Part shown: positions 12,916-12,977 of the stretch, piece by piece
Position numbering within the stretch: the first letter of the stretch is position 1
Layout of the letters: the number at the start of each line of letters is the position of its first letter
NCBI GenBank assembly: GCA_947169755.1
Contig: CAMVQX010000031.1
Location: forward strand, 1 to 12,977
DNA: 12,977 nt
Direction: 5' to 3'
Source: an uncultured bacterium
GTDB lineage: Bacteria > Cyanobacteriota > Vampirovibrionia > Gastranaerophilales > Gastranaerophilaceae
Translations under genes and position numbers: made by a program
Notes under the pieces: generated by a model
The model's database searches: none
Seen by the model: only the letters and a program-made list of their open reading frames with translations
Told to the model about the DNA's origin: nothing

Positions 12916-12977
12916 TCATCTAATTATACTATTGCTTTTTTTTAGCCATTCAGCTATTATAGAATCATACAAGAGAG
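12916..12977 (-). CDS. Possible 3' end of a convergent gene (partial)
   Basis: Reading leftward from the right edge, one frame is open and ends 'YDSIIAEWLKKSNSIIR' before TGA (complement of 12916-12918). The residues look like an amphipathic C-terminal helix, and a bidirectional terminator lies just beyond, as expected for a convergent gene. Only about 20 codons are visible, so the frame could be chance. No family can be named. Bases 12860-12915 hold nothing else recognisable. Confidence 0.35.
   Translation of the reverse strand, partial: LLYDSIIAEWLKKSNSIIR

Noticed and set aside
1..12977. CRISPR arrays, tRNA, rRNA, insertion sequences, known riboswitches
   Set aside because: No regularly spaced direct repeats, cloverleaf or rRNA signatures, transposase genes or familiar riboswitch cores were seen on either strand.

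Overview
The window is AT-rich bacterial chromosome and is almost entirely genic. Two things point to a Gram-negative lineage allied to Cyanobacteria, most plausibly a non-photosynthetic Vampirovibrionia/Melainabacteria (Gastranaerophilales-like) genome. First, rplQ is followed directly by truA, rplM and rpsI, with none of the ECF-transporter genes that Firmicutes usually carry there. Second, one protein ends in a TonB/TolA-like periplasmic domain. This placement is inference from gene order and composition, not from a search.

Left part (1-5097): the 3' part of a gene for a single-pass membrane protein with a long acidic cytoplasmic tail and a TonB-C-like periplasmic domain. A good extended -10 promoter follows, then a two-gene unit: a small sigma-70/ECF-like factor whose stop overlaps (ATGA) the start of a 983-residue protein with three zinc ribbons, a P-loop NTPase and a helical-repeat region. 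This pair looks like a signalling or transcription-control module and is the least familiar part of the window.

Middle (5141-7011): a diverged polyprenyl diphosphate synthase and type I signal peptidase (lepB) on the plus strand, converging on a small Gln/Ala-rich hypothetical gene on the minus strand. A 346-bp AT-rich divergent intergenic region separates that gene from infA.

Right part (7358-12825): a translation operon, infA-rpmJ-rpsM-rpsK-rpsD-rpoA-rplQ-truA-rplM-rpsI, closed by a strong, probably bidirectional, intrinsic terminator. It begins at infA, without the secY-adk-map block that often precedes infA. rpmJ (37 aa) is present and is of the zinc-binding type. rpsD should start at 8872.

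The most interesting feature is the spacers. From rpmJ to rplQ the gaps are 239, 62, 88, 128 and 184 nt, and they hold inverted repeats, mutually exclusive pairings, a possible 14-codon leader ORF just before rpsM, and a leader segment duplicated upstream of rpsK and rplQ. The last four genes are packed at 4 nt, 12 nt and a 1-nt overlap. I infer that the spacers carry cis-acting RNA elements, possibly for ribosomal-protein feedback (S4 is an obvious candidate ligand) or for RNA processing. No known riboswitch, tRNA, rRNA, CRISPR array or insertion sequence was recognised. The right edge may hold the 3' tip of a convergent minus-strand gene.
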